A stretch of 54,178 nucleotides of DNA, from assembly GCA_947475765.1 (NCBI GenBank), contig CANJMM010000010.1, forward strand, positions 1 to 54,178, written 5' to 3'. Shown one piece after another: positions 17,235-25,351 of this stretch (position 1 is the first letter of the stretch; each line of letters opens with the position of its first letter). The notes beneath the pieces were generated by a model that ran no database searches, was not told the origin of the DNA, and saw nothing but the letters and a program-made list of their open reading frames with translations. Origin of the DNA: Legionellales bacterium. GTDB lineage: Bacteria; Pseudomonadota; Gammaproteobacteria; Berkiellales; Berkiellaceae. A program made the position numbers and the translations under genes.

Positions 17235-18193
17235 GCAGCAATAATCTTATCGGCGCCTTGCTGAATTAAACACTTTGCCACGGTTTGGCCTAATTGCCTA
17301 ATTGCCTCTGGCTCAAAAGCCTCTATGCCTACTAATTGCCCAAAAGCTTCTAAACAAAGCTTGCCATCTGGCGTTAATACGCGGGCTGTTAACTTAAGGC
17401 CTAGAGTCTGCTTATTATTATTATTTTCAGAATAAAAGTGTGCATAGGCCGCAATAGGGACCTGACAGCCTCCTTTTAGGGCTTGATTTAAACTGCGTTC
17501 GGCCAAAGTGCTTAAATAAGTTTGTTGATGATTTAAAGGTTTTAATATGTGCATTAAAGCCTGGTTTTCTTCATGACATTCCAAGGCCAACACACCCTGG
17601 CCTACTGCAGGTAAAAAAGCCTCTGTGTCTAGATATTGGCTTATATGCTTTTCTAAGCCTAAACGTTTCACCCCTGCTGCTGCTAAAATAATGGCATCAT
17701 ACTGGCCTGCCATGCATTTTTGAATACGAGTGGGCACATTGCCGCGTAGATCGTGACAATGCAAATCTGGACGAATTTTCAATAACTGCGCTTGCCTTCT
17801 TAAGCTTGAGGTGCCCACCGTTGCCCCCTTAGGCAACAAGGCCAGATGTCCATATTTTGGGCTAATCAACACATCTCGCGGATCTTCTCGTTCTCCAAAA
17901 GCGGCTAACACCAAGCCTACGGGCAATTGATAGGGCACGTCTTTAAGAGAATGAACCGCCAAATCGGCAGATTGACTTAAGAGCTTGTCTTCTAGTTCTT
18001 TGACAAATAAGCCTTTACCCCCCACTTTAGATAAACTGGTCTCGAGTATTTTATCGCCTTGGGTTTTTACGCCAATTAACTCAATATTAAGATCCGAAAA
18101 ATGAGGGTGAGCATGATAAATGGCCTGCTCAATAAAACGAGCCTGCCACAGGGCCAATTCACTGGTACGGGTAACAAGTCTAATACATTTCAT
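17210..18193 (-). CDS. hemC: Hydroxymethylbilane synthase (porphobilinogen deaminase)
   Basis: The 327-residue enzyme polymerises four porphobilinogens. Landmarks are TRTSELALWQA at the start, VHSLKDVP, DPRDVLI, GTSSLRRQAQL, DLRGNVPTRI and the dipyrromethane-cofactor cysteine in GGCQVPIAAYA. The first Arg-Thr-Ser replaces the usual Arg-Lys/Gln-Ser. It is in the conserved order algZ-algR-hemC-hemD, 27 bp downstream of algR. Confidence 0.97.
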   Translation of the reverse strand: MKCIRLVTRTSELALWQARFIEQAIYHAHPHFSDLNIELIGVKTQGDKILETSLSKVGGKGLFVKELEDKLLSQSADLAVHSLKDVPYQLPVGLVLAAFGEREDPRDVLISPKYGHLALLPKGATVGTSSLRRQAQLLKIRPDLHCHDLRGNVPTRIQKCMAGQYDAIILAAAGVKRLGLEKHISQYLDTEAFLPAVGQGVLALECHEENQALMHILKPLNHQQTYLSTLAERSLNQALKGGCQVPIAAYAHFYSENNNNKQTLGLKLTARVLTPDGKLCLEAFGQLVGIEAFEPEAIRQLGQTVAKCLIQQGADKIIAACYTNEGS

Positions 18194-18220
18194 AGCCCAT
18201 GATGATAAAGCAAAATTTAT

Positions 18221-18961
18221 CTAACGCAACAACAGCGCCCTCACACTGCTTAAATATCGTCGACTCACTTCTGTTTTTTCTGAAATTTCGAAAAATCCTA
18301 TCATGAAAAGCCCTTCTGCGCTTTTTTCTAAGCCTCGAATATACTGTTTTGCGACTAAGCCACCCCGGTGAACACGAATAAACCTATCTGAAAACTCGTC
18401 TTCTAGCTCTTTTATAGGCTCTTCAACTAAAAACTCACCTGCTTTACAGCGCACGGTGACATATTTACGATCGGCTTTAAAATAATAAATCTCTTCGACT
18501 GGGATCAACATCAGATCTCCACGAATAACGGTACAAATCGCTGTTCGAGCATGATGCTGTTGATCCCCTCTTTCTTTAGTTAGAGAGCTTAATTGTGTTT
18601 TGTTAGGCCGCGTGGCTTTCAGTAAAGCTTGCTTCAGCTGTTCTACTCGAACGGGTTTAAGCAAATAATCAATGGCATTCACTTTAAAGGCATCTATCGC
18701 ATGTTCATCATAAGCCGTTGAAAAAATAACTGCGGGGGAAGTCTCTAAAGCCATTAAATGACGTGCCACTTCTAGTCCATCCATGCCGGGCATACGAATG
18801 TCTAAAATAACCACATCTGGACGCAAGAGTTGGATTTTTTCCAGGGCCTCTAAGCCATTTTTCGCTTCGCCTACAATTTCATGATCGCTAAGCTGTTCTT
18901 GAATCAGCCTGATGATTCTTTCTCTGGCCAAAGATTCGTCATCGACAATTAAAATACGCAT
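18221..18961 (-). CDS. algR: LytTR response regulator, AlgR type
   Basis: The 246-residue regulator has an N-terminal receiver domain with Asp7-Asp8, the phosphorylation site Asp54 in VILDIRMPGMDG, a Thr in STAYDEHA, and Lys in LLKPV. The C-terminal LytTR DNA-binding domain starts around residue 140 (DLMLIPVEEIYYFKADRKYVTV) and includes FIRVHRGGLVAK. AlgR in Pseudomonas controls alginate and type IV pilus genes. Here the pair with AlgZ is clear, but the regulon cannot be read from the window. Confidence 0.93.
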   Translation of the reverse strand: MRILIVDDESLARERIIRLIQEQLSDHEIVGEAKNGLEALEKIQLLRPDVVILDIRMPGMDGLEVARHLMALETSPAVIFSTAYDEHAIDAFKVNAIDYLLKPVRVEQLKQALLKATRPNKTQLSSLTKERGDQQHHARTAICTVIRGDLMLIPVEEIYYFKADRKYVTVRCKAGEFLVEEPIKELEDEFSDRFIRVHRGGLVAKQYIRGLEKSAEGLFMIGFFEISEKTEVSRRYLSSVRALLLR

Positions 18962-18973
18962 TTTTTGTCCTAA

Positions 18974-19001
18974 ATATAAAATATAAAATATAAAATATAA
19001 A
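18974..19001. repeat. 7-bp tandem repeat between algZ and algR
   Basis: The unit ATATAAA is repeated four times perfectly in the gap between the two genes. Confidence 0.9.
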
Positions 19002-19016
19002 TAAATTAATAAATAG

Positions 19017-20078
19017 CTAGTTTCTTAAATAAGGCACTATCATCACCACCTCAAATTGACTGTCTTGCACCGTGCAGACTAAAGTCGCTGCCTGGCCAAA
19101 AAGCAATTCTAAACGATCTTGAATATTGCCCAATGCCATTTGATTCCCTATGCGACCATGAGCCTTAGCCTTACTGATTTTTGGCACCGGATTGGTAATT
19201 TGAATTTGAATGGTATTTTCGATGAACAAGGCTTCTACCCTAATTTCTCCGCCTTCTGGTAAAGGCTGAATACCATGATAAACCGCATTTTCAATTAACG
19301 GTTGTAAACTTAACATAGGAATTAAGGCGTCCTTCGGGACATTTTCAAAATTACTTTTTACTTTGAGTCTACTGCCCAATCTTAAGCCTTCAATATGTAA
19401 ATAATGCTCACATAAAGCCCATTCTTCTGAAACAGGGATTAAACTCGAGGTTTCTTTTAAGGTTGCCCTAAAAAGCTCTGATAAATCTTCTACTGCTCGC
19501 TCTGCTTCATTAGGCTGGGAATGAATTAAACTGGCAATAATATTCATGCTATTAAATAAAAAATGTGGGCGAATCCTAGATTGTAAAGCCTGAATTCTGG
19601 CTTCACTTTCTAGTCTTACCTGTTGCTTCCATTGTTGTAATATATATAAATAGCGTAAAGAAACCAAAGATATAATAGAACTGATTAATAAGCATCGCAG
19701 TAAAAAATCTTCCCGTACATTAGGCGAAGTGCCCCACTGATATTCAAAGGTTATCATAAATAATTGCGCTAAATAAGCAAAGACCCCCGTAACCAATAAA
19801 ATAGTCGCGTAACTCAAAGCGGCCGACCATATAATACTCAATCTTGCCAAAGGCCGTCTTAATAAACATAAACATAAGACACTAGATAATGCCGTCCATT
19901 GCACAAAAAAAGACAATAACCCAAGCTCATCCCATGACTCGCTTAAATCATCGCCTGTGGCTAAAATTAGCACAAAAACCAATAACTGCGCCCCCACGCT
20001 CAAAATAAAAATAGGCCTTACCCCACAAAAATTAGGGAGTAAACCTTCGGTCTGATCCATCAGCGATTTTTTTATCAT
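19017..20078 (-). CDS. algZ: LytS-type sensor histidine kinase, AlgZ/FimS type
   Basis: The 353-residue protein has about four membrane helices (residues 20-145) and a cytoplasmic His_kinase domain of the LytS/YehU class. The phospho-acceptor is His172 in RIRPHFLFNSMN, and the ATP-binding N-box is LIENAVYHGIQ. The catalytic end is short, as in FimS/AlgZ. A second in-frame ATG six codons in is a possible start. It lies directly upstream of algR, giving a two-component system. Confidence 0.9.
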   Translation of the reverse strand: MIKKSLMDQTEGLLPNFCGVRPIFILSVGAQLLVFVLILATGDDLSESWDELGLLSFFVQWTALSSVLCLCLLRRPLARLSIIWSAALSYATILLVTGVFAYLAQLFMITFEYQWGTSPNVREDFLLRCLLISSIISLVSLRYLYILQQWKQQVRLESEARIQALQSRIRPHFLFNSMNIIASLIHSQPNEAERAVEDLSELFRATLKETSSLIPVSEEWALCEHYLHIEGLRLGSRLKVKSNFENVPKDALIPMLSLQPLIENAVYHGIQPLPEGGEIRVEALFIENTIQIQITNPVPKISKAKAHGRIGNQMALGNIQDRLELLFGQAATLVCTVQDSQFEVVMIVPYLRN

Positions 20079-20105
20079 GCTCTCTTTATCTCAAGTTAGG
20101 GGAAC

Positions 20106-20795
20106 TTATTTAAATTGCCTATTCATCCAATGGCCTAATGTTTTGCTTTCTTCTAAATTAATCGTATGTTCAATAGCATAGCTATGCCACTCAATATTTG
20201 CGCCCCACTCTAATGCTAACTGTTGTTTAGCCGCCTCACCTCTTGAATAAGGCACAAGGTTATCCCTTTGCCCATGTGCCATAAAAATATTGGGGGTTTT
20301 GAGCGGACGTGAAAAATTAAAAGCCGATAAATCTGGTAAGTAGCAAGACAGACCAAATGCCCCCGCTAAAACACCCGGATAAGCCAATGCGCTTAACAAG
20401 CCTATTACGCCCCCTTGGGAAAACCCGCCGATAATAATTTGTTCGGGCGCTATCCCCTTTTCAATTTGTTGCGCTATCAATTGATGAATTTGTTTGATAG
20501 ATATCTGCATGCCTTCAATATCTGCATCCCTTGCATTGGTCTCAAAATCCCATCCCCCAATATCATACCAAGCGGGCATACGCATATGATTATTGGCGGT
20601 AATGGCTCTATCTGGTGCCTGAGGAAAAATAAAGTGAATCGACTTACTTCTATCTAATTTTAAATAAGGCATCAAATCAATAAAATCACCATGGCTTGCG
20701 CCTAATCCATGTAACCAAATTACACAATATTGGAAAGCCTCTTGAGAAGGCAACTTGGGTCCTGAATAATAATGACCTGTTTCTAATAAGTGCAT
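20106..20795 (-). CDS. Carboxylesterase / lysophospholipase-like alpha/beta hydrolase
   Basis: The 229-residue protein belongs to the phospholipase/carboxylesterase (Abhydrolase_2) family. The catalytic Ser126 sits in GFSQGG, the oxyanion region is WLHGLGASHGDF (about 27-38), the Asp is in HGQRDNLVPY, and the His is in SYAIEHTINLEE. The family usually has GH before the last motif; here it is EH. It likely hydrolyses short acyl or thioester bonds in the cytoplasm, as there is no signal peptide. The substrate is unknown. Confidence 0.9.
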   Translation of the reverse strand: MHLLETGHYYSGPKLPSQEAFQYCVIWLHGLGASHGDFIDLMPYLKLDRSKSIHFIFPQAPDRAITANNHMRMPAWYDIGGWDFETNARDADIEGMQISIKQIHQLIAQQIEKGIAPEQIIIGGFSQGGVIGLLSALAYPGVLAGAFGLSCYLPDLSAFNFSRPLKTPNIFMAHGQRDNLVPYSRGEAAKQQLALEWGANIEWHSYAIEHTINLEESKTLGHWMNRQFK

Positions 20796-20814
20796 GCTGT
20801 ATTGGCCTATTTAA

Positions 20815-20834
20815 TTAAGTTAAGTTAAGTTAAC
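20815..20834. repeat. 5-bp tandem repeat at the cyaY 3' end
   Basis: TTAAG is repeated three times and followed by TTAAC, overlapping the cyaY stop codon and its last residues (Ser-Val-Asn-Leu-Thr). Confidence 0.8.
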
Positions 20835-21113
20835 GCTCTGATTAATATAAGCTTCTAATGCTTGATGCTTTTTATCAAACCAGCCTTTTTTTTCAGCATC
20901 CCATCTAAAGTGCACGCCCCCAGCCGGGGTGGCCACCCAAATTTCTTTAACCGGTGATTGCCTGGATATGATAATCTTTTGAAGATTCAGCGTCGTCAAA
21001 GTGAGCACCCCGTCACTCAACTCACTGTCTTCGATGTTGAGATGATCGCTGTATAATTCATCCAATTTTAAGAGCAATTGCTGAGCAATATCATGAAAAC
21101 CTTCGTAAGACAT
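20820..21113 (-). CDS. cyaY: Frataxin-like iron-sulfur assembly protein
   Basis: The 97-residue bacterial frataxin binds iron and modulates IscS in iron-sulfur cluster assembly. It has the acidic first helix (LLLKLDELYSD, then DIEDSELSDGVLTL-like acidic strand) and the signature WVATPAGGVHFRWD. It is divergent from lptM-lysA-dapF, the same arrangement as in enteric bacteria and Pseudomonas. Its 5' end overlaps the predicted lptM start region on the other strand. Confidence 0.95.
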   Translation of the reverse strand: MSYEGFHDIAQQLLLKLDELYSDHLNIEDSELSDGVLTLTTLNLQKIIISRQSPVKEIWVATPAGGVHFRWDAEKKGWFDKKHQALEAYINQSVNLT

Positions 21114-21302
21114 GTAACCAACCCTCTATGCTGTCATCTGCATAGTTTACCTCAAAAAAGCTTAAGGCTCTGCTTAAAGCTCTGCTTAAGCCTGTTTTTA
21201 AGCCTAAGCTTAAGCTTAAGTTTAAGCTTATCTGCCTGTGGCCAAAGTGGGGCACTTTACCCCAAAGATAAACCACCCAAAAGCGAAAGAGCGAAACACT
21301 AA
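21093..21302 (+). CDS. lptM: LptM-like small lipoprotein
   Basis: The product is a small lipoprotein with a lipobox LSAC followed by GQSGALYPKDKPP, matching the G-x-x-G-x-LY-P signature of LptM (YifL), which helps oxidative maturation of the LPS translocon LptD. The position before lysA-dapF and opposite cyaY supports this. The signal peptide is odd: it is unusually long and made of Leu-Ser / Leu-Cys / Leu-Lys repeats encoded by short tandem repeats (21160-21230). The ATG at 21093 would place about 48 residues before the lipid-bearing Cys, and it overlaps cyaY on the opposite strand by 21 bp. A downstream non-ATG start is possible. It ends where lysA begins. Confidence 0.75.
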   Translation: MKTFVRHVTNPLCCHLHSLPQKSLRLCLKLCLSLFLSLSLSLSLSLSACGQSGALYPKDKPPKSERAKH

Positions 21303-22579
21303 TGTCTTTTAGTTACAAAAATAAATTTTTATTTGCCGAGGCTGTTTCAATCCGCGCCTTAGTAGAACAATATGGCTCACCACTTTATGTTTATTCCAAG
21401 CAAATGCTCTGTGAGGCCTATCAGCAATTTTCAAAGGCCTTATCTGGCATCCCTCATCATATTCACTATGCGGTTAAAGCCAATCCTAATTTAGGCATTT
21501 TATCTGAGCTAAACCATCTGGGCGCGGGATTTGATATAGTCTCGGGTGGTGAGCTGGCTCGTGTCCTAGAAATAGGGGCGCCCACTTCGCATATTATTTT
21601 TTCAGGGGTGGGTAAAAGCCCTCAAGAAATTACCGAAGCGCTTTTATCTTCTATTGGTTGTTTCCAAGTAGAATCTTGGCCAGAGCTTGAACGTATTCAA
21701 AGCATTGCTGCTCGCTTAAATATCGTTGCCCCTGTTGCTTTTAGGGTGAATCCGGATATTGCCATCGACTCTCACCCTTATATTTCAACAGGGCTTCGCG
21801 AAAGTAAATTTGGCATTCCCTTTGAGATGGCCCTAGGCTATTATTTACAAGCTGCGCGTTTATCCCACATTGCGCCTATTGGTATTGCCTGTCACATTGG
21901 CTCCAATATTAATAACTTAGCGCCTTTTGATCAGGCTTTAGAAAAACTTTTGGACCTTTTTAAGCAGCTGCTTAAGCATAATCTTGCCATTCGTTATCTA
22001 AATTTAGGCGGGGGCTTAGGCTTAACTACGCCTATTCAAGCTTATGGACAAGCCATTCAATCGCGCATTCAAGATTTTAAACAAGCCTATCCAGATATGC
22101 CGCAATTTACACTTATCCTCGAGCCAGGTAGGGCCCTGATAGCAAAAGCAGGGATCTTAGTGACCAAAATTGAGTATCTTAAAACCATGGATCAAAAACA
22201 GTTTTGTATTGTCGATGCGGGTATGAACACCTTGATGCGGCCCGCCTTATATGACGCTTATCATGAAATTATTCCCGTATATCAAGATCAAGAACAAGAA
22301 CAAGATCCGAATCGTATTGCGCAAATTTATGATATTGTCGGCCCCATTTGTGAAAGCGGCGATTTTTTAGGCAAAGAACGCCCTCTCTCTGTCAGAATGG
22401 GGGAGTATTTAGCGATTTTATCTGCAGGTGCCTATGGCATGAGTATGGCCAGCCACTATAATTCAAGGCCCTTACCCATGGAAATCTTAGTAGACAAACA
22501 AACTCATTGTGTGATTCGTGCCCAAGAATCTTATCGCGATCTTTTTGCCAAAGAGCACTTAATTCATTTATTAAAATAA
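21302..22579 (+). CDS. lysA: Diaminopimelate decarboxylase
   Basis: The 425-residue PLP enzyme makes lysine from meso-diaminopimelate. PLP Lys59 lies in HYAVKANPN; the phosphate-binding Gly-rich segment LNLGGGLGL, the EPGRALI motif, and the C-terminal ICESGDFLG with its substrate cysteine follow. The start overlaps the lptM stop by one base. A short Gln-Glu repeat (DQEQEQD) lies in a surface loop near residue 328. dapF follows after 17 bp. Confidence 0.96.
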   Translation: MSFSYKNKFLFAEAVSIRALVEQYGSPLYVYSKQMLCEAYQQFSKALSGIPHHIHYAVKANPNLGILSELNHLGAGFDIVSGGELARVLEIGAPTSHIIFSGVGKSPQEITEALLSSIGCFQVESWPELERIQSIAARLNIVAPVAFRVNPDIAIDSHPYISTGLRESKFGIPFEMALGYYLQAARLSHIAPIGIACHIGSNINNLAPFDQALEKLLDLFKQLLKHNLAIRYLNLGGGLGLTTPIQAYGQAIQSRIQDFKQAYPDMPQFTLILEPGRALIAKAGILVTKIEYLKTMDQKQFCIVDAGMNTLMRPALYDAYHEIIPVYQDQEQEQDPNRIAQIYDIVGPICESGDFLGKERPLSVRMGEYLAILSAGAYGMSMASHYNSRPLPMEILVDKQTHCVIRAQESYRDLFAKEHLIHLLK

Positions 22580-22596
22580 ATATTAGGATAAATAAT

Positions 22597-23487
22597 ATGG
22601 CCAATTTTATTCAGTTTACTAAAATGCATGCTTTGGGCAATGATTTTGTGCTAATCGATAGGGTCACTCAAAACTTTATGCCCACTGCACGATTTATTAG
22701 CCTTGTCGCAGACAGACGCTTTGGTATAGGCTGCGATCAGATTTTAATTGCTGAGCCGCCTATTCAACCAGATAGTGACTTTTTTTTACGCATTTATAAT
22801 CAAGATGGTTCTGAAGCGCGCCAATGTGGTAACGGCGCCCGTTGCTTTGCGCGATTTGTGTATGAAAGAGGATTAACCCCCAAAAATCGCTTGCAAGTCG
22901 ACACCCTATCCGGGCTATTATATTTAAGTTTACGAGAAGATAATCTTGTTTCCGTCAAAATCCCACCCCCTCAATTTGACCCCAAATCGGTCCCGACTTT
23001 ACTTAAACCTAAACACAATTTTGAATATGAACTGCCTATGATGATGGGTCTAGGCTTGAATTTTCCCAAAAGGTGTCATATTTTATCTATGGGCAATCCG
23101 CATTGTATTATCACGGTACCCAATATTTTAGAAATAGATCTGGCGTTCATTGGGCGTCAATTACAAAATCCCGCCCTGTTCCCTAATGGGGTGAATGTAA
23201 GCTTAGTTCAGCAAATGGCCAAAAATCATATTTTATTAAGAACCTTTGAACGGGGTGTAGGCGAAACGCTTTCTTGTGGCTCTGCAGCAAGTGCGGCTAT
23301 CGTCACCGGTATTTGTACTCAAGATCTCAGCAAAGAAGTAAAAGTGAGCCTGACGCATGGCAGCTTAACCCTAAAATGGCCTAACCCGGATGCCCCAGTG
23401 GAATTGATTGGGCCTACTCAATCTGTCTTTCAAGGCTATTTGATGCACCATCGATCAGAAGATGAGCCCTATTATTATGATTATTAA
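22597..23487 (+). CDS. dapF: Diaminopimelate epimerase
   Basis: The 296-residue epimerase converts LL- to meso-diaminopimelate for lysine and peptidoglycan. I use the ATG at 22597, preceded by TAGGA, because it gives the usual opening (FIQFTKMHALGNDFVLID); an upstream ATG at 22507 is inside lysA. The two catalytic cysteines are in RQCGNGARC and LSCGSAASAA; the second is usually ACGTG. It overlaps the start of dsbB. Confidence 0.95.
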   Translation: MANFIQFTKMHALGNDFVLIDRVTQNFMPTARFISLVADRRFGIGCDQILIAEPPIQPDSDFFLRIYNQDGSEARQCGNGARCFARFVYERGLTPKNRLQVDTLSGLLYLSLREDNLVSVKIPPPQFDPKSVPTLLKPKHNFEYELPMMMGLGLNFPKRCHILSMGNPHCIITVPNILEIDLAFIGRQLQNPALFPNGVNVSLVQQMAKNHILLRTFERGVGETLSCGSAASAAIVTGICTQDLSKEVKVSLTHGSLTLKWPNPDAPVELIGPTQSVFQGYLMHHRSEDEPYYYDY

Positions 23488-23977
23488 TCATCGCCTTAAA
23501 CTTTTTGTCCTAAGCTCTGGTGTCATGCTTAGCTTTGGCGCCTTTGGCATGGCGCTGTTGTTACAACATTACTATAATTTAACGCCCTGCCCCTTATGTA
23601 TTTTTAGCCGAATGCTCTTAATTGGCCTAGGATGCTTTTATAGCACTTGGCTGCTTCAATCGATTTTTAGTCAAAAAACTAGGGATTGGCTTTATTTTAG
23701 CTTGCTCACCTTAGGGGTGGGTTCTGGACTGCTTTTATCTGGCTATCATAATTGGCTGCTCTCTTTGCCCCTTGAGCGCATGCCTTCTTGTGGACCAAGC
23801 CTAGATTACTTATTAGACATCTTGCCTTTATATGACGCACTGATACTTGCTTTTAAAGGCTCGGGGAGTTGCGCGCAAGAAACTTTTAGATGGATGGGAT
23901 TTAATTTAGCCGAGCTGGAATTAGGCGTATATTTAATGCTAAGTGGCCTACAGATTTATCTCTTTTTAAAAAAATAG
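23462..23977 (+). CDS. dsbB: Disulfide bond formation protein B
   Basis: The 171-residue inner-membrane quinone reductase reoxidises DsbA. It has four membrane helices, the first redox pair CPLC at Cys43/Cys46 in NLTPCPLCIFSR and the second pair Cys110/Cys137 in MPSCGPS and GSGSCAQE. An internal ATG at 23477 is also plausible; the upstream one overlaps dapF by 26 bp. Its partner dsbA is at 42.3 kb. Confidence 0.95.
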   Translation: MSPIIMIINHRLKLFVLSSGVMLSFGAFGMALLLQHYYNLTPCPLCIFSRMLLIGLGCFYSTWLLQSIFSQKTRDWLYFSLLTLGVGSGLLLSGYHNWLLSLPLERMPSCGPSLDYLLDILPLYDALILAFKGSGSCAQETFRWMGFNLAELELGVYLMLSGLQIYLFLKK

Positions 23978-24206
23978 CTTAAGAAAGCAAGAGGCCTTTG
24001 TCCTAAAACAAAAGCCTCTTGTTACCGTCCCTGTGCTTACCCTCTTCTTGCAAGCCAATCACCGATATTGACGACACGAGCACTTGTCTTCTTCCTGAAG
24101 ACAAGTAGGCTATCCCTGCCTACACCCTTCATCAACTTTCTGTCATCCCTGGCAGCCACCTGTATTGGCCTTGCCCCTCACATCGCACTCCATCGATATG
24201 AGTGAT
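23975..24206 (-). ncRNA. Candidate CsrA/RsmA-binding small RNA (RsmY/RsmZ/CsrB-like)
   Basis: On the minus strand this gene-free stretch has at least six GGA motifs, most of them shown in hairpin loops, the arrangement known for RNAs that sequester the translational regulator CsrA/RsmA. The clearest hairpins are: a perfect 10-bp stem (24082-24091 with 24097-24106) with loop AGGAA; a perfect 6-bp stem (24105-24110 with 24118-24123) with loop AGGGATA; a 5-bp stem with one mismatch (24140-24155) with loop AGGGAT; and a 4-bp stem around 24181-24200 with loop ATGGAGTG. A further AGGA is in the terminator loop. A GCCA/TGGC hairpin shows ATACAGG. It ends in a hairpin with a U-rich tail. No open reading frame of note is present. 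The start is inferred from a weak promoter. Confidence 0.6.
23982..24021 (-). terminator. Rho-independent terminator of the candidate small RNA
   Basis: Arms at 24014-24021 and 23988-23995 (CAAGAGGC / GCCTCTTG), extended by an A/T-rich inner stem, are followed on the minus strand by CTTTCTT and further on by a run of seven T. On the plus strand there is no T run, so it acts leftward and does not primarily serve dsbB. Confidence 0.75.
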
Positions 24207-24212
24207 GAAGTT

Positions 24213-24240
24213 AATTTAACAAATTGCGAGAAAATCTCAA
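24213..24240 (-). promoter_or_regulatory. Possible promoter of the candidate small RNA
   Basis: Reading leftward, TTGAGA (24240-24235) and TAAATT (24218-24213) are separated by 16 bases, giving a start near 24206. A GAGA-AAA-TCTC dyad (24228-24238) overlaps the -35 element. Both hexamers are imperfect, so this is tentative. Confidence 0.35.
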
Positions 24241-24336
24241 GATACTAAGCGCGTCACTCACTCACAACACTGTCCCCCTGCCCCCTTAAGTAAATAATTA
24301 TATTTATATATATCAATATGTTAGAGTATTTTTTGG

Positions 24337-24380
24337 CTAAAATTAAGCTAAAATTAAGTTAAAATTAGGCTAAAATACAA
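24337..24380. repeat. 11-bp tandem repeat upstream of the 24.5-kb gene
   Basis: Two identical CTAAAATTAAG units are followed by two diverged ones. It sits in the 330-bp gap between the small RNA promoter and the next gene; apart from this repeat and very AT-rich sequence I see nothing else there. Confidence 0.85.
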
Positions 24381-24555
24381 GCAATTGCTTACACCAAGAA
24401 TGGCGAATGTCTCACAAAAAATAGCTGTAATGCTTAAGTAAAAAAAAGAACTTAATTCAGTCAACAAAGCTTGACTTAGCCGACCAGCAAAAGGTCTAAT
24501 AGATAGTAAGAGCGAGCATAAGCTAGCCTAGACAACCACACCAAGGAGGGCATGG

Positions 24556-24891
24556 ATGTCATTTACAAAAGACACAGAAAGGCTATTATTACGCCAGGCT
24601 TTGTTAGTTCACTATAACCATATTTGTATGGGCTATTATGATAACCAAACAGAAGGCGCTGTAGCAGAAATGCAACAATGGTGTCAGATGCTTTGGCATT
24701 ACCTTAATTTAAGCCCCTTAAGCCAAAACCTGAAACGCTCTGCTGAAGCGCTCAAGATAAGCCTCACCCGTTTGGCCAATCCTGCTTTTTGGAAAGAAAG
24801 CGAATGGGTTTCGCTGATTTCTATTTTAGGAGAAGCCTATACCGAGCATCTGATAAAAGAAGAAGCAGCAGCAGCAGCGCTACTCTTCTAA
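24556..24891 (+). CDS. Small helical protein, unknown
   Basis: The 111-residue protein has a strong ribosome-binding site, AAGGAGG, six bases before the ATG, which argues for a real and well-translated gene; another ATG four bases upstream is in a different frame. It is predicted mostly helical, with several Trp residues in WCQMLWHYL and FWKESEWV. I do not recognise the family; it is in the neighbourhood where Pseudomonas has algQ/rsd, but no Rsd signature is visible. The end is a run of Ala ([10 protein letters not shown]) encoded by a GCA repeat, and it overlaps the convergent ferredoxin gene by 12 bp. Confidence 0.65.
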   Translation: MSFTKDTERLLLRQALLVHYNHICMGYYDNQTEGAVAEMQQWCQMLWHYLNLSPLSQNLKRSAEALKISLTRLANPAFWKESEWVSLISILGEAYTEHLIKEEAAAAALLF

Positions 24892-25203
24892 ATAAATCAG
24901 CTTATCTGGTTTATCTTGCCAGGTTTTTGCCTCAGGCAGGGCTGCTTTGTGCTGGGTGAGCACCGGCCATACTTTTGCTTTATCGGCATTAATTTGTTTA
25001 AAGGCTTGCATGGTTTCAGGTAAATCATCTTCTGAAAAAATGGCATTAGCAGGGCATTCTGGTTCACACAAAGCACAATCAATACATTCTTCCGGATCGA
25101 TGACCATAAAATTAGGGCCCTCGTGAAAGCAATCCACAGGACACACTTCAACACAATCTGTAAATTTACATTGAATACAATTATCGGTGACTACAAATGC
25201 CAT
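24880..25203 (-). CDS. fdxA: 7Fe ferredoxin ([3Fe-4S][4Fe-4S])
   Basis: The 107-residue protein closely resembles Azotobacter ferredoxin I over its whole length ([23 protein letters not shown]). By analogy Cys9, Cys17 and Cys50 hold the 3Fe cluster and Cys21, Cys40, Cys43 and Cys46 the 4Fe cluster, with extra free Cys12 and Cys25 as in FdI. It is a cytoplasmic electron carrier. It is divergent from the algP-like gene with about 150 bp between them. Confidence 0.97.
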   Translation of the reverse strand: MAFVVTDNCIQCKFTDCVEVCPVDCFHEGPNFMVIDPEECIDCALCEPECPANAIFSEDDLPETMQAFKQINADKAKVWPVLTQHKAALPEAKTWQDKPDKLIYLEE

Positions 25204-25270
25204 AAAAGCCCGCCCTCTAGCTTGTTAAATAAATCTCTGGATTATTATTGCTGCTCTTAGAAAAAAAATC

Positions 25271-25300
25271 TAGTCAAAAAAAATTTTTCTCGTGTATAAT
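25271..25300 (+). promoter_or_regulatory. Promoter of the algP-like gene
   Basis: A perfect TATAAT at 25295-25300 is preceded at 18 bases by TAGTCA (25271-25276), a weak -35. It is 51 bp before the start codon. Confidence 0.55.
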
Positions 25301-25351
25301 TTGCGGGCCTTAACTTAAAAATAAATTTACTAACCCACTTGGAGTGTACAC

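Noticed and set aside
23978-24206. 6S RNA or tmRNA as the identity of the structured gap
   Set aside because: The ends are not complementary in the long 6S fashion, there is no tRNA-like domain, and the GGA-loop pattern fits CsrA-binding RNAs better.
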